Shown here one piece after another: positions 8,001 through 16,552 of a stretch of 47,750 bases of DNA. The position numbers and the translations under genes were made by a program. Source of the DNA: a virus. The stretch is from positions 1 to 47,750 of the IMG/VR virus record IMGVR_UViG_3300033149_000701; one strand, 5' to 3'. The notes under the pieces are model-generated. The model had not been told where the DNA came from and made no database searches. It was given only the letters and a program-made list of their open reading frames with translations. Position 1 is the first letter of the stretch; each line of letters begins with the position of its first letter.

Positions 8001-10834
8001 TCGGTCTTAGAAAGCTCTCTTCTTCTCTTTACTAAATCTCTCTTTGTTGTTCCTAGAGCTACGGCTTGTTGTGATTGTATGTCTGACTTAATTTGGTCTT
8101 CTTGTAATAGATTTCTTACTGCCACTTGAAAAGTTTTATTATCAACAAATAAATTGCCAGCCTTTTTAACTAAACTTCCTATTGAATCTTGATTGAATGT
8201 TCTTTTTGCATCGCTGGGAATTCTAGGGCTAATACCAAGCAGATTTCCTATGGCAACACCAAGACCTCTACGGAAGTCAAAAGTAGCGTTGGCGGCGTCA
8301 CGAGATTCATCAAATGGCCTGTCTGTCCCAGCAACCAAAGCTGCCTCAAGAGCGTTACCTTCAATTTGTTCTGGGTTTGCTTTTCTGTATCCTGCTTTAA
8401 ATTTGCTTTGATTAAAAGGCAATCCATTAGTAGTATTAAACTGTCTAGATATACCCTCAATAGACTTTCTCAAGTTAACACGAAATTGTCTACTTGCTTT
8501 TCGGGTGGTAGAACCCCCCTGTATATCAACCTGTAAATCTGCTTCTGGGAATCTTCCTAGTTTTTTAACACCTTCTAAATTTGTAGTGCCTATTTTAGAG
8601 GCTACGGCTTGGACAAGCTGCTCGCCGGGTATGCCCGCTCTTAGCCTTCTTTTTATACCAGTAGGAAGCAAAAAGGCAGCACCAATATCAAAATCAGCAC
8701 TTCCGTCAACATCACCAAGGTTTCTGAGGGTTGCACCTTTAGCCAATCCTAATTTCTTTGCTTGTTCAAACTGAAATTCTCTTTCATTACCAGCGGTAAA
8801 TGCAGCGAACGTGCCTGCTTTTGGTGGTTTTGGAACTCCTCTAACCGGAGTGCCACGTTGGAATTTATTTTGATTCAATTGCTGTAAAGCGCCAGCGCCT
8901 AATTTTTTAACACTGCTTTTGCGTATTACAAACTCACCCGGCTCCAACAATGCGGGAACCGTGTCTCCGTTGCCCACGCCCGGTACTATACCACCTCTAG
9001 CCCTTCTAATCGGTCTTGGAAGCAATGCTCTAGAGCGAGCGGCAGAAGATGTAGCACCAGCAATTTGTAGAGAACGAGTAAGAGCAGGAATCAAACCTGT
9101 TAATCTGGCGATAGCAGAAGTATTATTTCCTAAAGCAGTAGTGTTTAAAGCAACCGCTTTAGCATTTGCATTAGTAGCAGCAATCAAAGATTTCATTGAC
9201 GCTGTGTTCGCCTGAGAAGCAGCCGCACTAGCCCCGCTTCCAGTAACAGCACCACCAAGAGCTTGCCCAGTAGCTTGAACTCCTCCACCAGCACGAAAAC
9301 TACCAGCAAAACCTCTTGCGAACCCAACCCCCAATTGACCTAATTTAAAAGTGCCAAGTGTAGCAATAGCTGGCAGCAGCGGTGTTAGCGCTTCGCCTAC
9401 TGCGATCAAACTATCAGCAACAGTAAGAATACTTTTAGCAATAGTTTGAAAAGTTCTACTTTCTGCAATTGTACGAATAAACTTTTGGAATCTTTGCTGG
9501 GTTTGTTCAATCCTAACAGAAAGAGTTTGTGTGGCAAGTGCAACATCTTTTGAAAGACCTACTGTTCCTTTTAAGGCTTCACCTCTAGCCGCTTCTGCTT
9601 TTTGGAAGTTTCTCAAGGCAGGAATCAACTTGCCGACTTGACGAATACCGCCAAGCTCTTCAACAACCTGAGCAAGAGTAAGAGTATCTAAACTATCAAT
9701 AACTCCAGAAACTCTTTTCAAGGCTTCAAAAATACCTACAAAATCACCTTGAGCAATTCCTAAAGCTTTTGCGTCAGCAGCAGTAGCTCTTAACTCAACA
9801 CCTAATTGTTGAAGGAAGTCAATAGTTTTTGGTCTTTGAATTCTTGAGAAAATAGTTCTTAAACCTGTAGCAATTGTATCAGCAGATTCACGAGTGGTAG
9901 CTCTAACTGCTGTGAAAACACCAATCAATTCTCTTAGTCTTTCTTCTGGTGCGCCAAGCTGTTTCGTAGAAGCAGCAAAAACACCACCAGCACGACGAAT
10001 AACAGAAATCAAATCACTAGCTTCAACAGCAAATCTTTTTGAAACTTGATTTAAAGAACCGAGAATAGCCTCAGATCTATTAGCAGCAATATCAAACTGA
10101 TTCAAAGCAGCAATCAAACCTTCAGCAGAGTCTGCCATGCTATCAAAAGTTGGAGCTAAAGAAGCCTTGGCAACGGCTCTTAATGAAGACTGAATCTGAG
10201 TCAAAGATTGTCCGGTTTGTGCAAAAGTCCGAGCCACATTAAGAAGCTCATTAGCACTAATACCTAGACTAGTAGATAATTGATCAATGGTTTTACGCAG
10301 CCCGTTTAAATCAGAACCACCTTTTCCTGTGACCTGAGTAATTTTAATAAGCTCTCTTTGGAACTTAATACTTTCGCCAGTAGCTTGCTGTACCGCTCTG
10401 ATAAACCCAAAGACTGCACCTGTAGCAATACTAAAAGCTGCAAATCTTCTAATCGCCAATGCAGAGTCTTTGCCGAACTGAGCCATAGCTCCACCAGCAA
10501 ACTGGGCTTGCTTTCCAACATTGTTAATATTCTGAGCAGTGGTCTTGGATTGAGTGTTAACTTTGGCTGTATTAGTACCAAGACTATTTGCAGCCTTAGC
10601 CATATTATTTAGACTAGTGGTAGCAGTTTTTGCGCTAGTATTTAATTTATTTACTGACGTTTGAATGTTTTGTATTTGAGTAGCTAACTGTCTTGTTTGA
10701 GCAGCTAAACCTTTTGGGATGTCTATTTGAACAGGTACTTTAATACCTTTGAGAGAATTACGTATCTTAGAACGGACCTTGGTGATGTTCTTAGGTCCGT
10801 CTAAAATTACTTGAGCATTGATATTAAAAGCCAT
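4964..10834 (-). CDS. Tail tape-measure protein (1956 aa, first frame)
   Basis: Very long, Ala/Gln/Thr-rich, mostly helical protein starting MAFNINAQVILDGPKN after GGGATATATTA. It resembles the tape-measure family: a coiled-coil N-terminal region, a TP901-like core at about 150-460 (scaffold of FAQTGQSL, RRAGGVFAAS and IFSRIQRP segments), and a Gly/Ala-rich hydrophobic stretch at about 1175-1218 that may cross the membrane during injection. Two copies of a Gly-rich motif occur, GDTVPALLEPGEFVIRK (about 620-636) and SDTVPALLTPGEFVINK (about 965-982); this motif is common in phage tape measures. The frame ends in a TAG at 4964 inside the 2005-5022 frame. If joined to it, the total is about 2942 residues. 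At the usual roughly 1.5 angstrom per residue that implies a tail near 440 nm; this frame alone implies about 290 nm. Confidence 0.9.
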   Translation of the reverse strand: MAFNINAQVILDGPKNITKVRSKIRNSLKGIKVPVQIDIPKGLAAQTRQLATQIQNIQTSVNKLNTSAKTATTSLNNMAKAANSLGTNTAKVNTQSKTTAQNINNVGKQAQFAGGAMAQFGKDSALAIRRFAAFSIATGAVFGFIRAVQQATGESIKFQRELIKITQVTGKGGSDLNGLRKTIDQLSTSLGISANELLNVARTFAQTGQSLTQIQSSLRAVAKASLAPTFDSMADSAEGLIAALNQFDIAANRSEAILGSLNQVSKRFAVEASDLISVIRRAGGVFAASTKQLGAPEERLRELIGVFTAVRATTRESADTIATGLRTIFSRIQRPKTIDFLQQLGVELRATAADAKALGIAQGDFVGIFEALKRVSGVIDSLDTLTLAQVVEELGGIRQVGKLIPALRNFQKAEAARGEALKGTVGLSKDVALATQTLSVRIEQTQQRFQKFIRTIAESRTFQTIAKSILTVADSLIAVGEALTPLLPAIATLGTFKLGQLGVGFARGFAGSFRAGGGVQATGQALGGAVTGSGASAAASQANTASMKSLIAATNANAKAVALNTTALGNNTSAIARLTGLIPALTRSLQIAGATSSAARSRALLPRPIRRARGGIVPGVGNGDTVPALLEPGEFVIRKSSVKKLGAGALQQLNQNKFQRGTPVRGVPKPPKAGTFAAFTAGNEREFQFEQAKKLGLAKGATLRNLGDVDGSADFDIGAAFLLPTGIKRRLRAGIPGEQLVQAVASKIGTTNLEGVKKLGRFPEADLQVDIQGGSTTRKASRQFRVNLRKSIEGISRQFNTTNGLPFNQSKFKAGYRKANPEQIEGNALEAALVAGTDRPFDESRDAANATFDFRRGLGVAIGNLLGISPRIPSDAKRTFNQDSIGSLVKKAGNLFVDNKTFQVAVRNLLQEDQIKSDIQSQQAVALGTTKRDLVKRRRELSKTEAGRSRLAALGIATKASGGGIGGSDTVPALLTPGEFVINKESAQSIGYSNLNSMNKRGVAKFNKGGAVGFQKVQKLQAGGFGRATNVAFAASNLAFLDFSEETGNATSNLITLATTAFFLSDELKALGGVVAKSNINFAKFSAFLGGPLKRLTADVTRGSRNAAFARSGAQGPSLAGPRGVGAALRLNKASVAAIAATLIGDLVVEGVVKGTVGARKRLEGVREAGFTAEQGGATTAGLAGGATGLIGGAATGFLIAGPIGAAVGAVAGAITGFVNALNEQAIFEAFNNVATAASNVAESFNRVGQNFSDIFNLQRLNTDITALESSTSGAAEAITDLRDSTISFGNLGRVILDAVGVATQGRRQTRELQAQSQVFQQIPDEVFTQANNAFSGLTDVIVAGLDDQQLAAVAASGSYADLNDALLGAGDQSDLFKEQVKALGNVISTIELGKLRDSFLELDKLATALSGNSFFNLILRGGEQTDPTRIAQAAQVGLQSFRAGRQSGQSFEQSADRARRQFADQFIDVVGVGLGDNFEDINNLFRQALTGDAIALNRITQVAEESGTTFGTLSAIVDEFNKGIGESQLPLIQAAAKARELENASRRAARELDTFVTSIAKFSANIGEAFDELETRGDIVKQNIANIFGEQQTLFAGPQRQGVPELNRFFGSVLPKAQEEQLAALNNLSENIPEAVRQAIEQSDQARQAGQDLGDQDVIDAVISGLGGGKLPAVVTEQIRTNFEKILNAASSNRQSNIDPNVSLADQLEQIFASGDFSSILEGVSQQSQKTFDELSKATSRYVAILNQAASIQVEINRGRRAARLRVAGLRNQFDFSAGGQFNDPLQAASANLQRTLQAQLGAGVSTAPQDLLNRRQDLENKLAQNRKKQEDATGKALQDLKDTEVKLIDQLDGTKAALETLSADTSRLEAVNKKIAAIENSKLTKEQRLQAFASRFADARGVREQRQVLRELLQPISSFQRIQQGRGNQRDLAQVLANFETVSTAKKSTAKHWR

Positions 10835-10850
10835 TAATATATCCCATTAT

Positions 10851-10894
10851 AAAAAAAGCGACCTAATTATGAATACACTTCAAACTAGATCGCT
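10851..10894 (-). terminator. Intrinsic terminator/attenuator before the tape measure
   Basis: On the minus strand AGCGATCTA pairs with TAGGTCGCT (9 bp including one T-G wobble that pairs only on this strand) around a 20-nt loop, followed by seven T. It sits between the 298-aa gene and the tape-measure start, so it probably lowers tape-measure expression relative to upstream tail genes. Confidence 0.75.
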
Positions 10895-10903
10895 TGCCCA
10901 ATA

Positions 10904-11788
10904 TTATTCTTCTTCAGGCGATTCTTTTTCCTCTTCGCCTTCAGGTTCTTCTTCTACTTCTTCATCGTCAGAAGGTTCTTCAATAGGATTACCTTCGTCA
11001 TCCAAAAATGGCTCTGCATCTTCAACTATATATTGCCCGTCTTCATCAAGTCGTCTGCCCTGATAATCTACAGGAACTGACTCATCGTCTGAAATCCACT
11101 CAATATAATTCCCGACCTCATCAATATGTCTTCCGTCTTCATCTATCAGACGGTCCTTATCATCTACCAATTGATAATTATCATTGGCAAATTTATACTT
11201 TTTAAGGAATTGATTTTCAGGAAGTTTTTCGTCTACTCCACCATCGCTAGAAGACATCAAATAATAAAATTCGGTGGCTCCTTTGCCTACTGCTGGATGC
11301 GCAAGATCTGCCATATAGTCAGCTACGCCATTTGGAAAAACCTTCTTTCCACTATCATTATACACCAAACAGTTGGCAAAAAGGTAATTAAATCTAGCAG
11401 AATCAGCCTTACCTTCACATGTATTAGAGTCTAATTCTGTTCTAGAAGAAAGCATCTGAATCATCTCATCACGCTTTTTTCTCATGCTAATTGCCAATTC
11501 TTTAGCTTTGCTTAAAGAGATACCGCCCTTTTTAAGGGCATACTCAGCGTCCAAGATTTCTTTTCTAAGAGTATCATATTCCATTTGACGAGAATCGTTC
11601 CAAAGCTTACGCTTTCTCAATTCTCCATCAAGCTGCTCTCTTAGGAGTGAGCCACTAGAAAGCTCTTCATTAAAAACTTTCCTTCGTGCCTCATCAGCCC
11701 CTATATGGTCTTCGTTAGAAGGTTTTACAACTGCATATTCAATGCCATTGTCACCAGTAAAAACACGTCTTTCTTTAGTCTCACTCAT
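10904..11788 (-). CDS. Putative tail assembly protein with acidic repeats
   Basis: The start is set at the second ATG (MSETKERR, 11788) because GAGGA lies 6 nt upstream. An ATG four codons earlier (11800) has poorer spacing. The gene overlaps the end of the 108-aa gene. The N-terminal two thirds is mixed helical (RKRKLWND, RKEILDAEYAL). The C-terminal part, from about residue 200, has imperfect repeats of Asp-rich units such as LIDEDGRHIDEVGNYI, RRLDEDGQYI and FLDDEGNPIEE, and it ends in a nearly pure Glu/Asp tail. It occupies the slot between tail tube and tape measure used by tail assembly chaperones; no sequence family is recognised. The acidic repeats could bind the basic tape measure or divalent cations (inference). 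Confidence 0.6.
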   Translation of the reverse strand: MSETKERRVFTGDNGIEYAVVKPSNEDHIGADEARRKVFNEELSSGSLLREQLDGELRKRKLWNDSRQMEYDTLRKEILDAEYALKKGGISLSKAKELAISMRKKRDEMIQMLSSRTELDSNTCEGKADSARFNYLFANCLVYNDSGKKVFPNGVADYMADLAHPAVGKGATEFYYLMSSSDGGVDEKLPENQFLKKYKFANDNYQLVDDKDRLIDEDGRHIDEVGNYIEWISDDESVPVDYQGRRLDEDGQYIVEDAEPFLDDEGNPIEEPSDDEEVEEEPEGEEEKESPEEE

Positions 11789-12107
11789 TTGATTCCTCAT
11801 TATCCTGATTAATAAGTTTGAAATTCATTACGTAACGATTCCAATGTAATGTATATTGTGCGATCTCACTTTGAGATCCACGTAAATTAGAATTACCTAA
11901 ATCTAATATTTTAGTTCTTACGTCTTTCCAGACTGCCCTTAATTCTTTTTGGTCAGCATCAAGTTGACTATAAGGTATCCCATGACCCCATAAAAAACCA
12001 AATTCTTCTTCAAAAGCAGCTAAAGAGCCGATAATGGTTGTGTTAAATTTTTTCTCTATATTGTTTAACAATCTTTTTTTAGAGAAATCATTATAATCAT
12101 TATTCAT
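11781..12107 (-). CDS. Small tail-region protein (108 aa), possible assembly chaperone
   Basis: ATG at 12107 is preceded by AAAGGATAAATT, a strong ribosome binding site. The protein has helical character, with a central FGFLWGHGIPYSQLDADQK segment and an ILDLGNSNLRG segment. Its 3' end overlaps the next gene, suggesting translational coupling. Together with its neighbours it forms the three-gene set between tail tube and tape measure. Assembly chaperone or minor tail component is inferred from this position. Confidence 0.55.
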   Translation of the reverse strand: MNNDYNDFSKKRLLNNIEKKFNTTIIGSLAAFEEEFGFLWGHGIPYSQLDADQKELRAVWKDVRTKILDLGNSNLRGSQSEIAQYTLHWNRYVMNFKLINQDNEESNE

Positions 12108-12117
12108 AATTTATCCT

Positions 12118-13170
12118 TTACTTTTTGAACCTGTCAGCCATTTGCCTCATAGCTTCTTGCTGTAGTTCTTGTTTAATGTCTGGAAGTTGATGAGGTTCCA
12201 GCTTTCCATTATCCTGAATAGCCTTGTCTCTTTGCTTCATTTTCATTCTGCTGTGTATGTCATTTAAATTCTTTACTTTCTCAGCCGATTCTCTATTGTT
12301 GGCCATGATAAACAGATCTCCCGTACCATCATCATTACTATATAGATTGTTAGCTTCTTTTTGCTGTCTTGCTTTTTCGTTTTCTCTTTTGAGTTTAACA
12401 AACCAACCATCTAGCATGTCATCATCTTTAATAACACTTTCATCTGGCCTCTCTGGATGCTCATACACATTATCATACATCTTAGAGTAAGTAAGAAGGG
12501 CTTTCTGATCGTCAGTCCATTCTACAGGGTCTGATGCGTACAAGTTAGATTTAGATAGGCTCCATATGCTTCTAAATGGCTCTGTTCTTGATATCTCTCT
12601 ATAATCTGAAGTTGAAAGAATTGAAGATGCTATATACTCAGTAAAGCGATTTATAACTAGAAAATCTTTTATTTCCTTAAAGTTTTCATAAGTATATAGA
12701 GGGTTGCCCATCATATCTTGTATACATAAAGAAGTTAAAAATTGATCTCTGATTTCTTCTGCATGATATTCCAACGTCATATGATCTAAAGTAAATTGCT
12801 TGATCAAATGTTTGTGGGCTTGTTTTCTTAAATTTTTAATATTTCTTCTGATTGTTTTTTGTTTATCGGTGTTTATAAGCGCTTCATAAAGCTGAATCTT
12901 TAAATCATCTAAAAGCTTGTTATAATCTTCAGTGAGTGCTTTGTCTTTTTCTGTCCATATACCCTGTCTCGCTAGGTATCTTTTAAGATTGTCTCTATTT
13001 AACAAACCGTTGTATTTTGAATCGTTAAGGGTTTGTTGGTAGACCAATTCAGAAAGAGCGATTTGCTCTTGGGTGGGATTAGAATATCTGTAGACTTGAC
13101 CATTGATATCTAAGTAAAAGATACCAGTAATTATCCTATTAACAACAGATCTTTTAAGAGAGGGGTCCAT
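12118..13170 (-). CDS. Tail-region protein of unknown function (350 aa)
   Basis: The start is placed at MDPSLKRSVVNR (13170), which has AGGA eight bases upstream and lies just past the tail-tube terminator. An open extension to 13335 would run through that terminator and into the tube gene, so it is rejected. The sequence is highly charged and helical (RRNIKNLRKQAHKHLIKQF) with a basic, Gln-rich C-terminus (ELQQEAMRQMADRFKK). No known motif is seen. As the first gene after the tail tube it sits where tail assembly chaperones are encoded; a chaperone or tail-completion role is a guess from context. Confidence 0.6.
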   Translation of the reverse strand: MDPSLKRSVVNRIITGIFYLDINGQVYRYSNPTQEQIALSELVYQQTLNDSKYNGLLNRDNLKRYLARQGIWTEKDKALTEDYNKLLDDLKIQLYEALINTDKQKTIRRNIKNLRKQAHKHLIKQFTLDHMTLEYHAEEIRDQFLTSLCIQDMMGNPLYTYENFKEIKDFLVINRFTEYIASSILSTSDYREISRTEPFRSIWSLSKSNLYASDPVEWTDDQKALLTYSKMYDNVYEHPERPDESVIKDDDMLDGWFVKLKRENEKARQQKEANNLYSNDDGTGDLFIMANNRESAEKVKNLNDIHSRMKMKQRDKAIQDNGKLEPHQLPDIKQELQQEAMRQMADRFKK

Positions 13171-13182
13171 ATACAAAATCCT

Positions 13183-13210
13183 AAAAAAGAGACGGGGGCG
13201 AATTGCCCCC
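13183..13210 (-). terminator. Intrinsic terminator after the tail-tube gene
   Basis: The minus-strand hairpin GGGGGC-AATTC-GCCCCC is followed by GTCTCTTTTTTAG. The perfect GC stem with a T-tract is a textbook Rho-independent terminator. It probably limits read-through from the abundant tail-tube message into the chaperone-position genes. Confidence 0.9.
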
Positions 13211-13228
13211 AATCTCAATATCTTATAA

Positions 13229-14368
13229 TTAGGCAGAGCCTTGAGTAACAGCACCCAAGTAACCACTTCTTGTTCCCCACCAAGTTTGGCCAAGAGCATT
13301 GAAGTCGTCACCAGAGTGAAGAACTGTGAAGTCATTGAATGTTGAGTAAGAGTAACTTACTGTAACATTTCCTCCACCAGCATCTCCTCCACCATAGTTG
13401 ACAGATGCAAGCTTGTTCTTTTCTCCGAGGTAAATTCTAGTACCTTCGCAGGTTGCAATTCTAATCTTACGATCAGTCAAGTTAGAAGGCTCAGTACATT
13501 GCGCGCCACCAACTACGTTATCAAGAGCATTCACTTGATCACCACTGACAGTAATTACTTCAAATTCACTGGTAACTTCCACTGGGAAAGTAACAGTCTT
13601 GGCGTAAGGGCTTCTGATGCCCAATTCAAACAAATCTTCACGAGCCAAGTCAGTTGAAACAGTGATGTTCTGCAAGTGTACAAAGTTATTTGGATCATAA
13701 CCTGAAGCGTTAACACCAAAGATGTCGCCAGGCAAGATCGTGTAGTCAGCATCTGCTGATTGAGCATCGCTAGTAGCGAACGTAATATTTTGTCTTTGGT
13801 TTACACCGCCAGAACCAATTGGGGAGTCGTTATTGCCGCCAAATTGACCAGCAAAGGTGTCCAAAGCCCAAGGCTCATCACCACCAGTGTAAGTATCCCA
13901 AACCTGATTGTTACCCTGCAAGGTAATATCTTCTGTGAAGTTGCCTTCAACTGGGAAGTTGTAAGAAACAGATTGAACAGTCAAACCAGACATTTCTACA
14001 TATGTAGAAGGTGAGGCATCAGCAGCCTCATTGGTTTCTGGCCAGATGCCCAATTGCATGATGGTTTCTGCTACTGCTCTTTCAGCCAAAGATGGACCTG
14101 CGAGGTTAGACCCAACAGCATCAGAAGCAGCCGCCAAAAGGAAAACTAGCGGATAGCCATCCAAAACCTTGTTAAGTGTAATATCGACAGTTGGAATACC
14201 TTCAATATTCTCATAGATAGCCAACTGGCCTAATTCAAAAGCCTGCTCCAAGTTGAAGGTAGTCGCAACAGAAACAGACTGCGCACCGTGAACTTCTCTC
14301 CAAGTCGTAGTGCCAGGCTTTCTGAAGGCTACCTGCTGGGCAGGATAGAAAATTCTATTATTAGCCAT
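13229..14368 (-). CDS. Major tail (tube) protein
   Basis: Starts MANNRIFYPAQQVAFRKPGT with AGGAGA 7 nt upstream. It is beta-rich, with repeated Thr/Val/Gly strands and few charged helices. At 379 aa it is longer than minimal tube proteins, suggesting an extra surface domain (perhaps about residues 145-215, Gly/Asn rich). Position supports the call: it follows the neck genes, precedes the tape-measure cluster, and has a strong ribosome binding site and its own strong terminator, as expected for the most abundant tail protein. No direct sequence motif proves it. Confidence 0.7.
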   Translation of the reverse strand: MANNRIFYPAQQVAFRKPGTTTWREVHGAQSVSVATTFNLEQAFELGQLAIYENIEGIPTVDITLNKVLDGYPLVFLLAAASDAVGSNLAGPSLAERAVAETIMQLGIWPETNEAADASPSTYVEMSGLTVQSVSYNFPVEGNFTEDITLQGNNQVWDTYTGGDEPWALDTFAGQFGGNNDSPIGSGGVNQRQNITFATSDAQSADADYTILPGDIFGVNASGYDPNNFVHLQNITVSTDLAREDLFELGIRSPYAKTVTFPVEVTSEFEVITVSGDQVNALDNVVGGAQCTEPSNLTDRKIRIATCEGTRIYLGEKNKLASVNYGGGDAGGGNVTVSYSYSTFNDFTVLHSGDDFNALGQTWWGTRSGYLGAVTQGSA

Positions 14369-14457
14369 TATTATCTTCTCCTAAATAAATGAAAAAGTTG
14401 TTTTTTGTATTTAAAACGGGGTTTTTCTCATTAGTAAATACACCAAAAGTATAAATT

Positions 14458-15402
14458 CTAAGACATAATTATCTCAAAAGTAGCTCTAACAACACCCATA
14501 TATAATCTACTTGTAGGAGCGCTCATATCTGTTACTGTCATGTTAGAATATCTGGCTTTATTAAACCTATAATCTTCAACAAAAGTAGGATACATCATAG
14601 GATTGGATACCGGAGTACCCCTATAATCTAAAGGATATCCTGTAACATCTGCGATCTGATTATTATCGTATAACCAAATAACCTTGTCTTTCTCAAATGA
14701 GATAATATCTATTAATTGATTTCTCCACCATCTGGATTCTGCAATTATATGAAAATTCACATCTTGGTATACAAAATTTGAACTATTCCCCAATTCGTAA
14801 GGTCTAAATGTACGTTTTGGAACTGCTTCAATAACCACCGCAGGAAGTTGAACTCTATGGTTTGATAAAATTCTCTCTTCTCCAGAGCCAATAAAATTCT
14901 CAACCCTGTATGAATCGTATTGAATTTCTTGCCACCAAGGAGCCTGATCTGCTACATATGTTTGAACATTTCTGTAAGCGTAATTCATTTGAACTCTACT
15001 CACATTATTAATAGCAGAATCAAAAACAATTCTTCCTAGAGGATAGTTATAATGATGCCCAAAAGTAGCATCACCAGTAGTGTACAGAGTATCATTAACG
15101 AATACCCCACTAATCTGTGTAGGCTGGGTTGAGTAGTCTGTACCAGTCTCCCAAACCCAGTCTTTTCTAGGCGTCTCCCAAACTTGTCCTAGAGTATATG
15201 CTGGATCATCAACAAGTCGCAGTCTGTCAAATGTTCCACCATATGCCCCCGAAGTTGGTATTGACACGTTAGTAAATGAACCTATACCCAGAAGACCCCA
15301 ATCTAAATAAGTTTTTAAATTAGTTTCAAGCTGAGACATCAACAATGTATCACCAACTTGTGATACAAATGAATTCAGCCTTGTGTAATCTGAAGTAGGC
15401 AT
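14458..15402 (-). CDS. Putative neck/tail-completion protein (314 aa)
   Basis: The ATG overlaps the stop of the 211-aa gene as TAATG (coupled translation). The protein is rich in Trp and Tyr (DWVWETGTDYS, ESRWWRNQL), with an even beta-like distribution and no membrane segment. It lies between an HK97-gp10-like gene and the tail tube, the position of tail terminator or neck proteins. The 89 bp between its stop and the tail-tube start include A/T tracts and the tube ribosome binding site; I see no strong hairpin there. Confidence 0.55.
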   Translation of the reverse strand: MPTSDYTRLNSFVSQVGDTLLMSQLETNLKTYLDWGLLGIGSFTNVSIPTSGAYGGTFDRLRLVDDPAYTLGQVWETPRKDWVWETGTDYSTQPTQISGVFVNDTLYTTGDATFGHHYNYPLGRIVFDSAINNVSRVQMNYAYRNVQTYVADQAPWWQEIQYDSYRVENFIGSGEERILSNHRVQLPAVVIEAVPKRTFRPYELGNSSNFVYQDVNFHIIAESRWWRNQLIDIISFEKDKVIWLYDNNQIADVTGYPLDYRGTPVSNPMMYPTFVEDYRFNKARYSNMTVTDMSAPTSRLYMGVVRATFEIIMS

Positions 15403-16037
15403 TATTTTAGTCCCTTCGTAATTTCTTGACGAACAATATCATCTATTACTTTTTCAATATCTTGGAGTGATCTTGTAGCAAAATTATCGTCGGCATCGCC
15501 CGCAAACCTTGCTGGGACACTCCATCCTCCTTGCGATTTGGTCATAATTCCCAAACCAGTCCTTCCTTTATTAGAATCTTCAAAAACATAACCCTGAACA
15601 ATTACAGATTGACCTTCAAGAAGCAACCAACGTAGCCAATCTATAGATTTAGGACCAAACTTTGAAGAATATATAAACGATGCTTGAGGCAAGGATAAGA
15701 CATCAGCATAAGAGTCTTCAATGATACCAATTTCAATAGCACCAAATTTACCCTTAGATTTATTATAACTGACGCCTATATTCTCAGCCCATGCTTCGAT
15801 AATATCATCTATGTCAGACGGATTAGGTAAGCCCAACTCACCCAATAGACGACCGCCTGAAACTAATTGATTATATACTGGAGAAGTTCTTAATGCAGCA
15901 GCGACTTCAGGAGAGAGTCGGCTTTTAATATTTTTTACGATAGACGGCATTCTGGATATAAGAATTCTTATTATTTCCCTATTTATATCCCTAGCAAAAT
16001 TTTTGGTATCTACCTCAATACGGGCTTCAATAGTCAT
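15402..16037 (-). CDS. HK97-gp10-like tail-completion/neck protein
   Basis: 211 aa, starting MTIEARIEVDTKNFARDIN; its ATG overlaps the previous stop as TAATG. The N-terminal helix is followed by a conserved-looking segment at about 130-190 (SIDWLRWLLLEGQSVIVQGY, then NKGRTGLGIM and FAGDADDNFATRSL). This pattern, a WL-x-WLL strand followed by R-[ST]-G-x-[AG]-[IV]-M and a DDNF-[IA]-TR end, resembles phage neck or tail-completion proteins that I recall from gp10-type families. It probably acts at the head-tail joint. Confidence 0.6.
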   Translation of the reverse strand: MTIEARIEVDTKNFARDINREIIRILISRMPSIVKNIKSRLSPEVAAALRTSPVYNQLVSGGRLLGELGLPNPSDIDDIIEAWAENIGVSYNKSKGKFGAIEIGIIEDSYADVLSLPQASFIYSSKFGPKSIDWLRWLLLEGQSVIVQGYVFEDSNKGRTGLGIMTKSQGGWSVPARFAGDADDNFATRSLQDIEKVIDDIVRQEITKGLK

Positions 16038-16546
16038 TAAACACTCCTAAACATACATTCTACAAAGTCACCGTTTCCTAGCCCGCAAGGTGTTGGACTT
16101 GATACTCTTTCGTATCTTGAAGTAATATTGTCTGTAGTTACTATTATTTCTTTTGCTCTTTTTAGCTTTGAAGCTCTATCTGAAAAGGTTACTACTTGAA
16201 CCATGCCGTCTGGATTAGCAACTTGCCCCGCATTAAAGAATTGTTTGCTATCAAAAATAATCATCAAGTTTAAGTTTTCAGTGGATTCAACCCCTCTTTT
16301 GCCTTGACCGTCACACATAGGGCATATAGTACCAAAAGGAAAGGGAACTTGTCCACCACTTTGGAATCTATTTGATGACTTCTGCCCTATCGGATCATAA
16401 ATGCAATTTGAACAATCTTCATATTTAGTGATACCATAATACAAAGTACATGGCAAAGTGCATGAGTTATCATACAGAAGCGCAGATATAGCATCTGTAA
16501 ATAATTGTTTAAAATCTGAGGTTATTATACCAGAAAAAGCATTCAT
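16037..16546 (-). CDS. Putative neck protein with zinc-ribbon-like cysteines
   Basis: 169 aa. Paired Cys motifs CSNC (about 46-49) and CPMCDGQGKR (about 76-85) resemble the CxxCxGxG knuckle of DnaJ-type zinc ribbons, so a structural zinc site is likely. The C-terminal half is beta-like and ends near CGLGNGDFVECMF. It is coupled by TAATG to the next gene, and its own ribosome binding site is weak. Set among connector and neck genes, it is probably a head-closure or neck protein stabilised by zinc, not a chaperone. Confidence 0.6.
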   Translation of the reverse strand: MNAFSGIITSDFKQLFTDAISALLYDNSCTLPCTLYYGITKYEDCSNCIYDPIGQKSSNRFQSGGQVPFPFGTICPMCDGQGKRGVESTENLNLMIIFDSKQFFNAGQVANPDGMVQVVTFSDRASKLKRAKEIIVTTDNITSRYERVSSPTPCGLGNGDFVECMFRSV

Positions 16547-16552
16547 ATTATT

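Noticed and set aside
7137-8129. A 330-codon plus-strand frame rich in Pro and Ala inside the tape-measure region
   Set aside because: It is fully antisense to a clear tape-measure gene, has no ribosome binding site, and its Pro/Ala content mirrors Gly/Arg-type codons on the other strand.
13171-13335. N-terminal extension of the 350-aa gene
   Set aside because: The extension runs through a strong terminator and into the tail-tube gene; a good ribosome binding site marks the start at 13170.
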